From: an uncultured Ectothiorhodospiraceae bacterium | GTDB lineage: Bacteria > Pseudomonadota > Gammaproteobacteria > Nitrococcales > Nitrococcaceae | Length of the DNA: 64,000 nt | Assembly: GCA_913055565.1 (NCBI GenBank) | Contig: CAJXKP010000007.1 | Coordinates: 35,340-99,339, forward strand | Reading direction: 5' to 3' | Part shown: piece by piece, positions 1 through 8,112 of the stretch | Position numbering within the stretch: position 1 is the stretch's first letter | Layout of the letters: each line of letters opens with the position of its first letter | The notes under the pieces: model-generated | Database searches by the model: none | What the model saw: the letters and a program-made list of their open reading frames with translations, nothing else | Told to the model about the DNA's origin: nothing | Translations under genes and position numbers: made by a program

Positions 1-177
1 TGGCTCGCCCTTGGGCTCGGTGTTGGCCAGAACCTCGGCGATCCAGCGCGCTTGGTCGACCTGGGAAGGGGTCGAGAGCATACCGCACAGCATGCCCTGG
101 GCCTCAGCGGCAGTCACCTCAGCGCCGACATCGGCGAGGGCGGTGGCGAGGCGATTGTATTGATCGGTTTCGGACAT
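1..177 (-). CDS. ygfB: UPF0149 (YecA/YgfB) family protein, 5' part only
   Basis: Only the first 59 residues lie in the window; the gene continues past base 1. The start is the ATG at 177. The N-terminus (MSETDQYNRLATAL, then EAQGMLCGML and a long helix) matches the helical UPF0149 family. Position supports YgfB rather than another family member: in many gammaproteobacteria ygfB lies divergent to zapA and 6S RNA, as here. The biochemical role is poorly defined; in Pseudomonas YgfB has been linked to regulation of a beta-lactam resistance gene. I infer ygfB mainly from context. Confidence 0.75.
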   Translation of the reverse strand, partial: MSETDQYNRLATALADVGAEVTAAEAQGMLCGMLSTPSQVDQARWIAEVLANTEPKGEP

Positions 178-237
178 GATGGGCTCAACGAACCTTGGAA
201 TGATCCCGTATCCTATCAGGCGAGGGAGTCACGGTCG

Positions 238-266
238 TTGACCGGGTCGCATCCCGATCCTACAGT
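238..266 (+). promoter_or_regulatory. Candidate sigma-70 promoter for the zapB-like/zapA genes
   Basis: TTGACC (238-243) and TACAGT (261-266) are separated by exactly 17 bases. They lie in the divergent gap between ygfB and the ZapB-like gene, 28 bases before its GTG start. The -35 box matches 5 of 6 consensus bases and the -10 box 4 of 6. Confidence 0.55.
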
Positions 267-293
267 TAAGCGGAATCTCTAAGGGGCGGCCAA

Positions 294-509
294 GTGACTG
301 ATTCCGTTAGCGAGCAGATCGCGGTCCTCGAGAAGCGAGTAGACGACCTCGTTCGCCTGTGCGATCAGCTGCGTGAGGAGAATCGCATTCTGCGCGAGTC
401 CCAGGAGTCGCTGAACGCGGAACGAGCGGCGCTACTAGAGAAAAATGAAAAGGCACGCTCGCGTATTGAGGCCATGATTAGCCGCCTCAAGGCCATGGAA
501 CAGGGCTAG
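294..509 (+). CDS. ZapB-like small coiled-coil protein (TIGR02449 type)
   Basis: A 71-residue protein that is almost entirely one heptad-patterned coiled coil (IAVLEKRVDDLVRLCDQL and onward), rich in Glu, Arg and Leu. The start is GTG at 294, supported by an AAGGGG ribosome site seven bases upstream. Small coiled-coil proteins of this kind precede zapA in many gammaproteobacteria and are annotated as TIGR02449 or ZapB-like. The likely role is Z-ring-associated structure together with ZapA, inferred from fold and neighbour. It is not clearly orthologous to E. coli ZapB. It is probably co-transcribed with zapA, 31 bases downstream. Confidence 0.75.
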   Translation: MTDSVSEQIAVLEKRVDDLVRLCDQLREENRILRESQESLNAERAALLEKNEKARSRIEAMISRLKAMEQG

Positions 510-540
510 CAGCGCCAGCCGAACGCAACAGAGGGCCGCA

Positions 541-855
541 ATGGCAGAGCCGGTGAAAGTGCACATACTCGATCGGGAGTTCCTGGTGGCCTGTCCGGAC
601 GATGAGCGCGCCGGCCTCATGCAGTCGGCTGACCTGCTGGATCAGCGCATGCGCGAGATCCGGGCTAATAACAAGGTCATGGGCGTTGACCGGATCGCCA
701 TCACCGCCGCGCTCAACCTGACCCATGAGTTGTTGCAGACGCAGCAGCAGGCCGAGGTCAGCGAGGCCGTGGGTGACCGGCTCGAACGGCTCAACGAGCG
801 CCTCAGCAGCTGCCTTGAAGGCAGCGAGGGCAACTCGAATCCGCGCCAATCGTAA
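541..855 (+). CDS. zapA: Cell division protein ZapA
   Basis: A 104-residue protein matching ZapA, the cytoplasmic factor that bundles FtsZ protofilaments at the Z-ring. The N-terminal part (VKVHILDREFLVACP) forms the small globular head. The later region (AALNLTHELLQTQQQ onward) is the coiled coil used for tetramer formation. The length equals the family norm of about 100-110 residues. It follows the ZapB-like gene and precedes 6S RNA and fau, the order seen in E. coli and Pseudomonas. The last 30 residues are polar and low in complexity. Confidence 0.9.
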   Translation: MAEPVKVHILDREFLVACPDDERAGLMQSADLLDQRMREIRANNKVMGVDRIAITAALNLTHELLQTQQQAEVSEAVGDRLERLNERLSSCLEGSEGNSNPRQS

Positions 856-894
856 CTGGACGGCGGGGCGCGGGCTGGGGCATGATGAACGCTC

Positions 895-1087
895 GACATC
901 CCCTGCGGTGATCGATGTCGGGCTAAAGTTTCTTGAGCCGACAACTACTCGCCTCGGGGGCATTAGCGTGACGGCACTGGTGTGCAGGTCCGCCTTCGAG
1001 CGGAAAGCCTAAAGGGTCGCCCGTCGCCCCCACCTGAACCTCACGGTTCAAGGGCGGTGCCCGTACGACGCCAATGCGGGGGGTGTC
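895..1087 (+). ncRNA. ssrS: 6S RNA (SsrS)
   Basis: Lies between zapA and fau, the standard position. Bases 895-906 pair with 1076-1087 as a 12-bp closing helix with two G-U pairs. Inside lie recognisable 6S segments: TTGAGCCGA on the 5' side near 930; GTGCAGGTCCGCC, then GCGGAAAGCCTAAAGGGT near 982-1016; and the 3' CACCTGAACC..GGTTCAAGGGC hairpin near 1030-1053. The RNA binds sigma-70 RNA polymerase by mimicking an open promoter, chiefly in stationary phase. A plausible -10 (CATGAT, 881-886) sits just upstream. Ends are estimated from the helix and may be off by a few bases. Confidence 0.9.
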
Positions 1088-1114
1088 CTACCGAACACGA
1101 CTCAAGGGCCAGCC

Positions 1115-1717
1115 ATGAACTCGCGCTCCGATATCCGTCGAAGCATGCGGGCTGGCCGGCGCGCGGTGCCGCCCCGGCAGCGGCGTGCGGCCGGGATCGC
1201 CTTAATGCACTCGGCGATCCGATTGCCCATGTGGCGTTGGGCGCGTCGGGTCGCCATCTACCGACCGGCCGATGGCGAGATCGACACCACGCCACTGGCG
1301 CGCGAGGCGCGCCGATGCAATAAGCAGCTCTACCTCCCCGTTGTCGACGGTCACAAGCTGCGCTTTCGGCGCTGGCAGCCGCAGCAGACCATGGCCCCTA
1401 ATCGCTTCGGCATCCCCGAGCCACCCCGTGCGGCACCCGAGTGCCCGACGCGCTGGCTGGATCTGGTTATCATGCCGCTGGTGGCATTCGATGGCGCCGG
1501 GAACCGCCTCGGCATGGGGGGCGGCTTCTACGACCACACGTTTGCCTTCCGCCACCGCCATCCGCGTTGGCGCCATCCGCGCCTGGTAGGGGCAGCTTTC
1601 GGTTTGCAGCAGGCCGAGGCCCTGCCAACCCGCCCCTGGGATGTGCCGCTGGATGCCGTGATCACAGACACCGGCGTGGTACGACCACAGCCCCAAACCG
1701 AGGGAAAGCCGGCATGA
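1115..1717 (+). CDS. fau: 5-formyltetrahydrofolate cyclo-ligase
   Basis: A 200-residue protein that converts 5-formyl-THF to 5,10-methenyl-THF using ATP, recycling folate in the cytoplasm. The family signature GMGGGFYD (about residues 130-137) is intact, preceded by the usual LDLVIMPLVAFD strand. Basic N-terminal residues and the AIYRPADGEIDT segment also fit. It lies directly downstream of 6S RNA, so it may be co-transcribed with it as in E. coli. Its stop overlaps the ATG of the EVE gene (ATGA). The C-terminal tail is longer and more polar than usual. Confidence 0.92.
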   Translation: MNSRSDIRRSMRAGRRAVPPRQRRAAGIALMHSAIRLPMWRWARRVAIYRPADGEIDTTPLAREARRCNKQLYLPVVDGHKLRFRRWQPQQTMAPNRFGIPEPPRAAPECPTRWLDLVIMPLVAFDGAGNRLGMGGGFYDHTFAFRHRHPRWRHPRLVGAAFGLQQAEALPTRPWDVPLDAVITDTGVVRPQPQTEGKPA

Positions 1718-2184
1718 ATTACTGGCTTATGAAGTCGGAACCGGCCGAATTCAGTATCGATGACCTGGCGGCTCAGCCGAAGCAGACGGATCACTGGGAC
1801 GGCGTGCGTAACTATCAGGTACGCAACATGATGCGCGACCAGATGGCGGTCGGCGATCAGGCCCTGTTCTACCACTCCAATGCCAAGCCGCCCGGCGTCG
1901 CAGGGATCGTCGAGGTGGTCCGCGAGGGCTATCCGGATCATACCGCGTTCGATCCGGACGACCCGCATTACGACCCCAAGAGCGATCGCGACAATCCACG
2001 CTGGTATATGGTGGATGTTCAGCTGGTGCGCCGATTCCAGCGCCTCATCCCGCTCAACGAGCTCAAGGCCAACCCAGATCTGGCGGACATGCCGCTGGTC
2101 AAGAAGGGCAATCGACTCTCGGTCATGCCCGTTGACGAGGAGCAGTGGCGAGCCATTCTCGCCATGGAAGACAGCGGCGAATAA
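1714..2184 (+). CDS. EVE domain-containing protein
   Basis: A 156-residue single EVE (formerly DUF55) domain, a PUA-like fold thought to bind modified nucleotides in RNA or DNA. Recognisable segments are the N-terminal YWLMKSEP, DGVRNYQVRN, GDQALFYHSN and the C-terminal PLVKKGNRLSVMPV. These match the bacterial homologues of thymocyte nuclear protein 1. The start at 1714 overlaps the fau stop, implying translational coupling. The cellular substrate of these proteins is not established. Confidence 0.88.
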   Translation: MNYWLMKSEPAEFSIDDLAAQPKQTDHWDGVRNYQVRNMMRDQMAVGDQALFYHSNAKPPGVAGIVEVVREGYPDHTAFDPDDPHYDPKSDRDNPRWYMVDVQLVRRFQRLIPLNELKANPDLADMPLVKKGNRLSVMPVDEEQWRAILAMEDSGE

Positions 2185-2191
2185 CCCCCGG

Positions 2192-3526
2192 TTACAGGTC
2201 TTGCCGCGGCAGCCCCTTACTGTAAACGCGGGAGTTACGACGATAGTTGTAGAGCTCCCGCCGACCAACCGGCAGCTCGGTCAAGCTAGCTGGCGCGAAG
2301 CCGCGCTCTTGGAACCAGTGAGGCGCCCGCGTAGTGAGCACGAATAGCCGATCGAGCCCTTGGGAACGCGCCGATGCCTCCATGCGTTCGAGGATGCGCT
2401 CGCCCCGCCCCGAGCCGCGGTAATCCGGGTGGACCACGACGCAGGCCAACTCCCCTGAGCGACTATCACCCAACGGATACAACGCCGCGCACGCCACGAC
2501 GGTGCCTTCGCGCTCCATGACCAGGAAGCGATCGATCTCGGTCTCTAGCAGCTCGCGCGAGCGCCGCACCAGCACGCCCTCGCGTTCCAAGGGCTCGATG
2601 AGCTCAAGGATCCCGCCGACATCGTCGACCGTCGCCGAGCGCAGGCGCTCGAACGAATGCGCGGTCACCAGCGTACCCACGCCATCGCGCGTGAAAAGCT
2701 CCATTAGCAGCACGCCATCACGGCGACGCGCAAGGAAATGGACCCGGCTCACACCCCGATGGCAGGCATCGATGGCCAGCCTGAGAACCCGTTTGCGATC
2801 GGCCATCTCGTCGTGCTCGCGCCCCAGGTAGCTGCGGGCCTGTTCCGTCGTCATCTCGCGCACCAGGCCACCGTCGGCGTCGCGCAGTCCGTCTTCATCG
2901 CGCAACAAGAGCAGCTTCTCCGCCCCAAGACCACTGGCAATCGACAGGGCCACGTCCTCGCGGGAGCAGTTGAATGCCTCGCCGGTAGGCGAATACCCGA
3001 CCGGCGAGGCGATCACCACCGCGCCATCGTCGAGGCGCTGCCTCAATGCCTGGTGATCGATCCGACGCACCTCGCCGGTATGCAGATAGTCAGTGCCGTC
3101 GCGCACGCCAATGGGACGCGCCGTAACCAGGTTACCCGAGGCGACGCGCACGCGAAGGCCTGCCATCGGAGAATTCGCTAACCCCATCGACAGCAGCGCC
3201 TCGAACTCCATGCGTACACTGCCCACGGCCTGCTTAACACAGGCCATGGCGGGTTCGTCGGTTATTCGCAGACCCTCCTGATAGCGAGGCTCCAGCCCCT
3301 TGTCCTGCAGGCAGGCATCGATCTGTGGCCTAGCCCCGGGCACGAGCACCAGCCGAATGCCCAGTGTATTCAATAGGGCCAGATCGTGGACGAGCGCCGG
3401 CAGGTTGCCCTCATTGAGGATCTCACCACCCACCGCAATGACGAAGGTGGCGCCGCGATGGGCATGGATATAGGGCGAGCTCTGCCGAAACCAGCCCACG
3501 AGGCGCTGTAGCTCGGGATCCGTCAT
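2192..3526 (-). CDS. argA: Amino-acid N-acetyltransferase (N-acetylglutamate synthase)
   Basis: A 444-residue ArgA that acetylates glutamate with acetyl-CoA, the first step of arginine synthesis. Residues about 1-290 form an amino-acid-kinase-like domain that binds glutamate and the feedback inhibitor arginine (GATFVIAVGGEI, LVLVPGARPQI). Residues about 295-440 form the GNAT acetyltransferase domain, with the acetyl-CoA loop HPDYRGSGRGERIL. Length matches E. coli ArgA (443). It stands alone, transcribed convergently with the EVE gene only 7 bases away. ArgB lies far off at 56970, so the arginine genes are scattered. Confidence 0.95.
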   Translation of the reverse strand: MTDPELQRLVGWFRQSSPYIHAHRGATFVIAVGGEILNEGNLPALVHDLALLNTLGIRLVLVPGARPQIDACLQDKGLEPRYQEGLRITDEPAMACVKQAVGSVRMEFEALLSMGLANSPMAGLRVRVASGNLVTARPIGVRDGTDYLHTGEVRRIDHQALRQRLDDGAVVIASPVGYSPTGEAFNCSREDVALSIASGLGAEKLLLLRDEDGLRDADGGLVREMTTEQARSYLGREHDEMADRKRVLRLAIDACHRGVSRVHFLARRRDGVLLMELFTRDGVGTLVTAHSFERLRSATVDDVGGILELIEPLEREGVLVRRSRELLETEIDRFLVMEREGTVVACAALYPLGDSRSGELACVVVHPDYRGSGRGERILERMEASARSQGLDRLFVLTTRAPHWFQERGFAPASLTELPVGRRELYNYRRNSRVYSKGLPRQDL

Positions 3527-3604
3527 GGCCGCTCTACCCTTGGCACAGCCGTGGCTGCTGAGGCGTGTTGGCTCACTGAGTTGGCCTCCCGAACGCTAGA
3601 GATG

Positions 3605-4264
3605 CTAGAGGGGATGACTACGGCCGCGCCTGGGACCGCGAACGCGACCCAACAGCAGCCCGACAATCAGCCCGAGCCCGAGCACGCCGGCACCCACAAG
3701 GAACCATTCCTGGCGATTCTGCCCCGTGAGCCCCTCGACCCGATTGGTTAGCTCCTGAATACGGCGGTTGAGGTCCACCTTCGACTTCTTGAGCCGCCTA
3801 TTCTCCTCGGCAAGCTCAAGACCGCGACTGGCCTGCTCCACCTGGGAAGCCAGCTTATCCCGCTCGGACTCCATGGCCTCGAGGCGCTCGGACACGTTAT
3901 CCCGCTCATCACGAACCCGCTTGAGCCGCGACTCAAGCGCCAGGATGCGCTCACGGGCCTCGGTGAGCTCACTTTTCAGTCCCGGCAGGCGTTCGGCAGC
4001 CGGCGCCTCCGAGCTGACGTATTGCGCGGGTAGCCAGCCGGTTTGCCCGTTCTCCGTACGAACCCGCGTCCAGCCGCCACGCTCGGCCAGAACGCTCAGT
4101 CCCGTGCCGGCCGGTATTCGTTGGGTAATACGGTAGTCGTTGCCAGCCCCCGTGCGTAGATTGACCCGTAGCTCATCGGTAACGTAGTGGCTCGACTGGG
4201 CGAACCCGCCCTGGCTAACAACCAGCAGGACGAGCACGGTAGTAAGCCGGCATAACAATGGCAC
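3605..4264 (-). CDS. SH3 domain, coiled-coil, membrane-anchored protein (TIGR04211 type)
   Basis: A 219-residue envelope protein. Order: signal peptide (LCRLTTVLVLLVVSQGGFA); bacterial SH3 domain (DELRVNLRTGAGNDYRI to GWLPAQYV); a long coiled coil of about 90 residues; one transmembrane helix (FLVGAGVLGLGLIVGLLLG); and a short basic tail. This is the SH3-plus-anchor architecture of E. coli YgiM relatives. I place the start at GTG 4264 because GAGGAG lies six bases upstream. The ATG at 4291 would put nine acidic residues before the signal peptide. The function is unknown; a cell-wall-facing scaffold is likely. Confidence 0.8.
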   Translation of the reverse strand: MPLLCRLTTVLVLLVVSQGGFAQSSHYVTDELRVNLRTGAGNDYRITQRIPAGTGLSVLAERGGWTRVRTENGQTGWLPAQYVSSEAPAAERLPGLKSELTEARERILALESRLKRVRDERDNVSERLEAMESERDKLASQVEQASRGLELAEENRRLKKSKVDLNRRIQELTNRVEGLTGQNRQEWFLVGAGVLGLGLIVGLLLGRVRGPRRGRSHPL

Positions 4265-4445
4265 AAGGCGCTCCTCATCGAGGTGACCCAACGGTCGTTA
4301 TCGCACAGTCACCGGTCGAGCGTGCTAAGCTCCCGTTTTGACGCTGCTGAACGCACCAGTTTAGCCCAGCCGACGTCCTGGCAAAACAGGCAAATGCGGG
4401 TAGCGAGCAGGGCGCTACCACCTGCCCGTCATAATGAGGCCTGGC

Positions 4446-5267
4446 ATGCTGACCTACCCAGCAATCGACCCGGTGGCTATTGCCGTCGGCCCGGTGGCGG
4501 TCCACTGGTATGGGCTGATGTACGCCATCGGTTTTGTTAGCGGCTGGTGGCTGGGCCGGCGCCGCGCCCACCAGCCCTGGCGTCCGGTCACGCCCGTCCA
4601 GATGGAAGACCTGGTGCTCTACGTCGCCATCGGTGTCGTCATCGGCGGGCGAATCGGTTACATGCTGTTCTACGGCTGGCAGCGACTGGCCGATAACCCA
4701 TTGAGCCTGTTCATGATCTGGCAGGGCGGGATGTCCTTCCACGGGGGACTACTCGGCGTCACCCTCGTGCTCATCTGGTACGCGCGCCGGCTCGGGCGGC
4801 CATTACTTGAGCTGGTCGACTTCGTCGCCCCGCTGGTACCCATTGGCCTGGGCGCCGGGCGGCTCGGCAACTTCATTAACGGCGAGCTCTGGGGTACTCG
4901 CACGGATCTACCGTGGGGCATGGTCTATCCGCCGCTGGGCCCGCATCCGCGCCACCCGTCGATGCTCTACGAATGCCTCCTTGAGGGCGTGGTGCTATTC
5001 ATCGTCGTCTACCTCTTCAGCCGACGGCCCCGGCCGATCGGGTCCGTGGCTGGGCTATTCCTGCTCGGCTACGGGCTAGCGCGCTTCCTAGTAGAGTTTG
5101 TTCGCCTGCCCGATGATCACATCGGCTACCTGGCCTTCGGCTGGCTTACCATGGGCCATGCCCTCACCATCCCCATGATCGTGGGCGGCGCCACGCTTAC
5201 AGCGCTCGCCTACCACTGGTACCGGCTGCCTGGTCATCGCGACCAAGAGGCCGGAGCAACCGACTAG
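4446..5267 (+). CDS. lgt: Prolipoprotein diacylglyceryl transferase
   Basis: A 273-residue, seven-helix inner-membrane enzyme that transfers diacylglycerol from phosphatidylglycerol to the lipobox cysteine of prolipoproteins. The Lgt signature [13 protein letters not shown] is intact. [12 protein letters not shown], the HGGLLG loop and HPSMLYE also match the family. The start at 4446 is chosen over 4434 because GAGG sits six bases upstream and [11 protein letters not shown] is the usual N-terminus. It leads a likely lgt-thyA-folA operon, the common arrangement. Clients in this window include the secretin at 21724 and lipoproteins at 6821 and 32907. Confidence 0.95.
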   Translation: MLTYPAIDPVAIAVGPVAVHWYGLMYAIGFVSGWWLGRRRAHQPWRPVTPVQMEDLVLYVAIGVVIGGRIGYMLFYGWQRLADNPLSLFMIWQGGMSFHGGLLGVTLVLIWYARRLGRPLLELVDFVAPLVPIGLGAGRLGNFINGELWGTRTDLPWGMVYPPLGPHPRHPSMLYECLLEGVVLFIVVYLFSRRPRPIGSVAGLFLLGYGLARFLVEFVRLPDDHIGYLAFGWLTMGHALTIPMIVGGATLTALAYHWYRLPGHRDQEAGATD

Positions 5268-5278
5268 CGAGCCAACTG

Positions 5279-6073
5279 ATGCGGCAATACCTCGACCTGT
5301 TGAGCCACGTCCGACACCACGGGACCCCGAAGGCCGACCGCACAGGGACCGGGACGCTATCCGTTTTCGGCTGGCAAAGCCGCTACGATCTGAGCCAAGG
5401 CTTTCCCGTTGTCACCACCAAGAAGCTGCACCTGCGCGCCATCATCCATGAGTTGCTGTGGTTCCTGAGCGGCGACAGTAATACCCGCTACCTCAATGAG
5501 CGCAACGTCCATATCTGGGACGAGTGGGCTGACGACAATGGCGAACTCGGGCCCATCTACGGCGTCCAGTGGCGCTCCTGGCCCGCCCCCGACGGCCGCG
5601 AGATCGACCAGATCAGCCAGCTCATCCATCAGCTACGCCACGACCCCGACTCACGACGCCACATTGTCAGCGCCTGGAATGTCGGCCAGCTCGATGCCAT
5701 GCAGCTACCGCCCTGCCATGCCCTATTTCAGTTCTATGTCGCCGACGGCCGCCTCTCCTGCCAGCTCTATCAGCGCAGCGGGGACCTGTTCCTGGGGGTG
5801 CCCTTCAACATCGCGTCGTATGCCTTACTGACCCATATGGTTGCTCAGGTTACGGGCCTCCAGCCGGGCGAGTTCATCCACACACTCGGCGACGCGCACC
5901 TCTATCGCAATCACCTGGACCAGGCCGACCGCCAGCTCGCGCGTACGCCGACAGCACTTCCCACGCTGCGACTCAACCCGAGCGTCGATTCCTTGTTCGA
6001 TTTCCGCTACGAGGATATCGGGCTCGAGGGCTATGATCCCCATCCACCCATCAAGGCCCCGATTGCGGTATGA
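5279..6073 (+). CDS. thyA: Thymidylate synthase
   Basis: A 264-residue ThyA, the same length as in E. coli. It methylates dUMP to dTMP using 5,10-methylene-THF and yields dihydrofolate for FolA next door. The active-site stretch [14 protein letters not shown] contains the catalytic cysteine. [11 protein letters not shown], the [15 protein letters not shown] region and GDAHLYRNH complete the family pattern. It follows lgt by 11 bases and overlaps folA by four, a tight metabolic pair. Confidence 0.97.
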   Translation: MRQYLDLLSHVRHHGTPKADRTGTGTLSVFGWQSRYDLSQGFPVVTTKKLHLRAIIHELLWFLSGDSNTRYLNERNVHIWDEWADDNGELGPIYGVQWRSWPAPDGREIDQISQLIHQLRHDPDSRRHIVSAWNVGQLDAMQLPPCHALFQFYVADGRLSCQLYQRSGDLFLGVPFNIASYALLTHMVAQVTGLQPGEFIHTLGDAHLYRNHLDQADRQLARTPTALPTLRLNPSVDSLFDFRYEDIGLEGYDPHPPIKAPIAV

Positions 6074-6579
6074 ACAGGGTTAGTGACCGGCCCGTTATTG
6101 CCATGATCGCTGCCATGGACCGCAACCGGGTCATTGGCGCCAACGGCGGCCTACCGTGGCATCTACCGGCCGATATGCGGCACTTCGTGCAAACAACACG
6201 CGGCAAGCCCGTAATCATGGGCCGGCGCAACTATGAGGATATCGGGGGTGCGCTCCCCAACCGTCACAACGTCATCCTGACGCGCGACCCATCGTACCCC
6301 GCCACCGGCTGCACGGTTGCTACCAAAGCGACCGAGGCTATAGCCGCGGCCGGCTCGGCCGACGAGATCATGGTCATTGGCGGCGAGCAGATCTATCGGC
6401 TGTTCTTGCCCGAGAGTCAACGGCTCTATCTGACGTACGTCGATGCGGCCATCGGTGGGGATACCTACTTCCCGGCTCTGGCGGTTGACGAATGGCATGA
6501 AACCAAGCGCGAGCACCGGCGTCCGGACGATCGGAACGGCTACGCCATGACCTTTGTCACCTTGGAGCGCGACGGCTAA
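6070..6579 (+). CDS. folA: Dihydrofolate reductase
   Basis: A 169-residue DHFR that reduces the dihydrofolate made by ThyA back to tetrahydrofolate with NADPH. The family pattern is clear: [21 protein letters not shown] at the substrate loop, [13 protein letters not shown], and the NADPH-binding [13 protein letters not shown]. Length is close to the usual 160-170. It overlaps thyA by four bases, so the two are translationally coupled. This is the trimethoprim target family; no unusual substitution is obvious by eye. Confidence 0.96.
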   Translation: MNRVSDRPVIAMIAAMDRNRVIGANGGLPWHLPADMRHFVQTTRGKPVIMGRRNYEDIGGALPNRHNVILTRDPSYPATGCTVATKATEAIAAAGSADEIMVIGGEQIYRLFLPESQRLYLTYVDAAIGGDTYFPALAVDEWHETKREHRRPDDRNGYAMTFVTLERDG

Positions 6580-6759
6580 CGTCACTGGCCAGGGGACGCT
6601 GAACCATCAGCACGACCCTGTCGCCGTTCTGGCGTCATCAGCCTTGGTGTGACGGATGATGGCCGTTCACGGCGAGGCTCGCCTTGCCACAAGGCCGCCG
6701 TAGCCCGCGGAGCCCCGCAAGCATTCCTCAGCGTTTCCTTCGGCCACCTCGGTGGGCCA

Positions 6760-6788
6760 TTGCAGACGTATCTGGGTTAACCTATGCT
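6760..6788 (+). promoter_or_regulatory. Candidate sigma-70 promoter for the lipoprotein gene
   Basis: TTGCAG (6760-6765) and TATGCT (6783-6788) have a 17-base spacer and lie 32 bases before the ATG at 6821. They match consensus at 3 of 6 and 4 of 6 bases. The 240-bp gap after folA supports a separate promoter. Confidence 0.4.
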
Positions 6789-6820
6789 GCCAGCTTTAAT
6801 TAGCCGATGAGGATGGGCTG

Positions 6821-7879
6821 ATGCAGCGCGCTCGCCTTGCCGCCACCCTGTTGCTGGTTCTGCTATTGCATGGCTGCGGCACCTTCGGGTTGGGCGGTTC
6901 GGAGGACTCGGACTCGAAGAGTAGCGAATCGGACACGACGTCCGAGAAAGGCGCTGAGTCCGACAGTGATCCACGCTCCGAGGATGCAAAAGCCGATAAG
7001 CGGGTGGTCCTCCCGGATAGCGAGGGCGAAGGCGATAGCGACCTGCTGTCCGGCATATTCGGCAGTGATGAGCCAGCCTCCCAGGCCAACCGCGCCGAGA
7101 CGGCCAAGCTCCGCCAGGACATAGCCCGCCTCCAGGCCTCGATGCAGGATCGCCAGCCGCAACGACAGCCAACGCGCACCGCTGATCGAACAGGCCCGGG
7201 CATTGGCGTGGTCTTCCCGAAAGGGGCGGCATTACGGGCCCCCATGCTGAGCGCCCTTAACCGGGCCGCCGGCAGCTTCCCGATGCGCGTCATGTCACCG
7301 GGCGACGTAAGGCCTGTACTCGATTCCTATGGCTGCCGTGCGGCAGCCCCACAGGATTGCCTGAGCGCCTTGGCCGTCCAGCCGGGGGCCCGCCTACTGG
7401 CGGTCGTCGAGCCATTGCCCGCGACTAAGGACCAAGAGCGTCGCATCCGTTTCCGTTTCTACGACACCGACCTGGGCTTGCGCTACGACCCAGTCACCCT
7501 GGCGCTACCGCGCGGTAACGCGGATACCGAGAGCCAGAGCTGGATCGCGGCGGCTGATGCGGTCCTAATCCACGCCCAGGATCATCTCCAGCTGACTCCG
7601 ACCATCGTTCATGCCGTCAAGGCTGAGGGCGACACGGTCTATTTGAATCAAGGTAAGGCGGCTAATCTCGCCAAGGGCAGTCGGCTCACCGTCCATGGTG
7701 ACGGGCGTCTCGTACGCGGGGCCGCTGACCTACCCGTCACGTGGATCCCCGGCAACAAGCGCGGCATGGTCGAGATCACGCGCGTTAGCAATTCGGGGCG
7801 TGCCATTGGCCGTGTCATAGAGGGGGAGGCGCCGGAACCGTCTGACTTCCTTATACCAGCCGACAGGGATCAAGGCTGA
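6821..7879 (+). CDS. Uncharacterised lipoprotein with acidic Ser/Asp-rich linker
   Basis: A 352-residue secreted lipoprotein of unknown function. Residues 1-19 are a type II signal peptide with lipobox LLHGC, so Cys19 would be lipidated. Residues about 24-85 are a low-complexity acidic tract rich in Ser, Asp and Glu. A short coiled coil (about 88-105) and a basic, Gln/Arg-rich stretch follow. The rest (about 125-345) looks globular, with two cysteines at YGCRAAAPQDC and a C-terminal beta-rich part (VYLNQGKAANLAKGSRLTV). AGGA lies before the ATG. I do not recognise the family. Position after folA gives no functional hint. Confidence 0.75.
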   Translation: MQRARLAATLLLVLLLHGCGTFGLGGSEDSDSKSSESDTTSEKGAESDSDPRSEDAKADKRVVLPDSEGEGDSDLLSGIFGSDEPASQANRAETAKLRQDIARLQASMQDRQPQRQPTRTADRTGPGIGVVFPKGAALRAPMLSALNRAAGSFPMRVMSPGDVRPVLDSYGCRAAAPQDCLSALAVQPGARLLAVVEPLPATKDQERRIRFRFYDTDLGLRYDPVTLALPRGNADTESQSWIAAADAVLIHAQDHLQLTPTIVHAVKAEGDTVYLNQGKAANLAKGSRLTVHGDGRLVRGAADLPVTWIPGNKRGMVEITRVSNSGRAIGRVIEGEAPEPSDFLIPADRDQG

Positions 7880-7913
7880 GGCCAACGGCCGCGGCGGAGC
7901 GTGCTCGCTCTCA

Positions 7914-7953
7914 AGGGAACACTAAACCGTTCGCGCCTGGTTTAGTGTTCCCT
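7914..7953. terminator. 15-bp perfect hairpin between convergent genes
   Basis: Bases 7914-7928 pair perfectly with 7939-7953 around a 10-base loop (7929-7938). It sits 35 bases after the lipoprotein stop and 160 bases beyond the rho stop, between convergent genes. No T-run follows on either strand, so it is not a textbook intrinsic terminator. It could act as an mRNA 3' end stabiliser or bidirectional terminator. Confidence 0.45.
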
Positions 7954-8112
7954 ACGGCCTAGAACGAGACAAACCAGGCGCTAAGCGCATCGGCCGCATC
8001 AACGAGGATAGAGGCGGGGGGAGACCACCGCCCTGTAGGGATGGCAGCAGTTAGGCCTGCCACGACGACTCGCACCTGGCCGGCAGGCTATCCCGCCCCT
8101 TCGTCGCCGAGG

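Noticed and set aside
487..963. Leftward 158-codon frame across zapA and 6S RNA
   Set aside because: Antisense to zapA and the conserved 5' part of 6S RNA; no protein family recognised.
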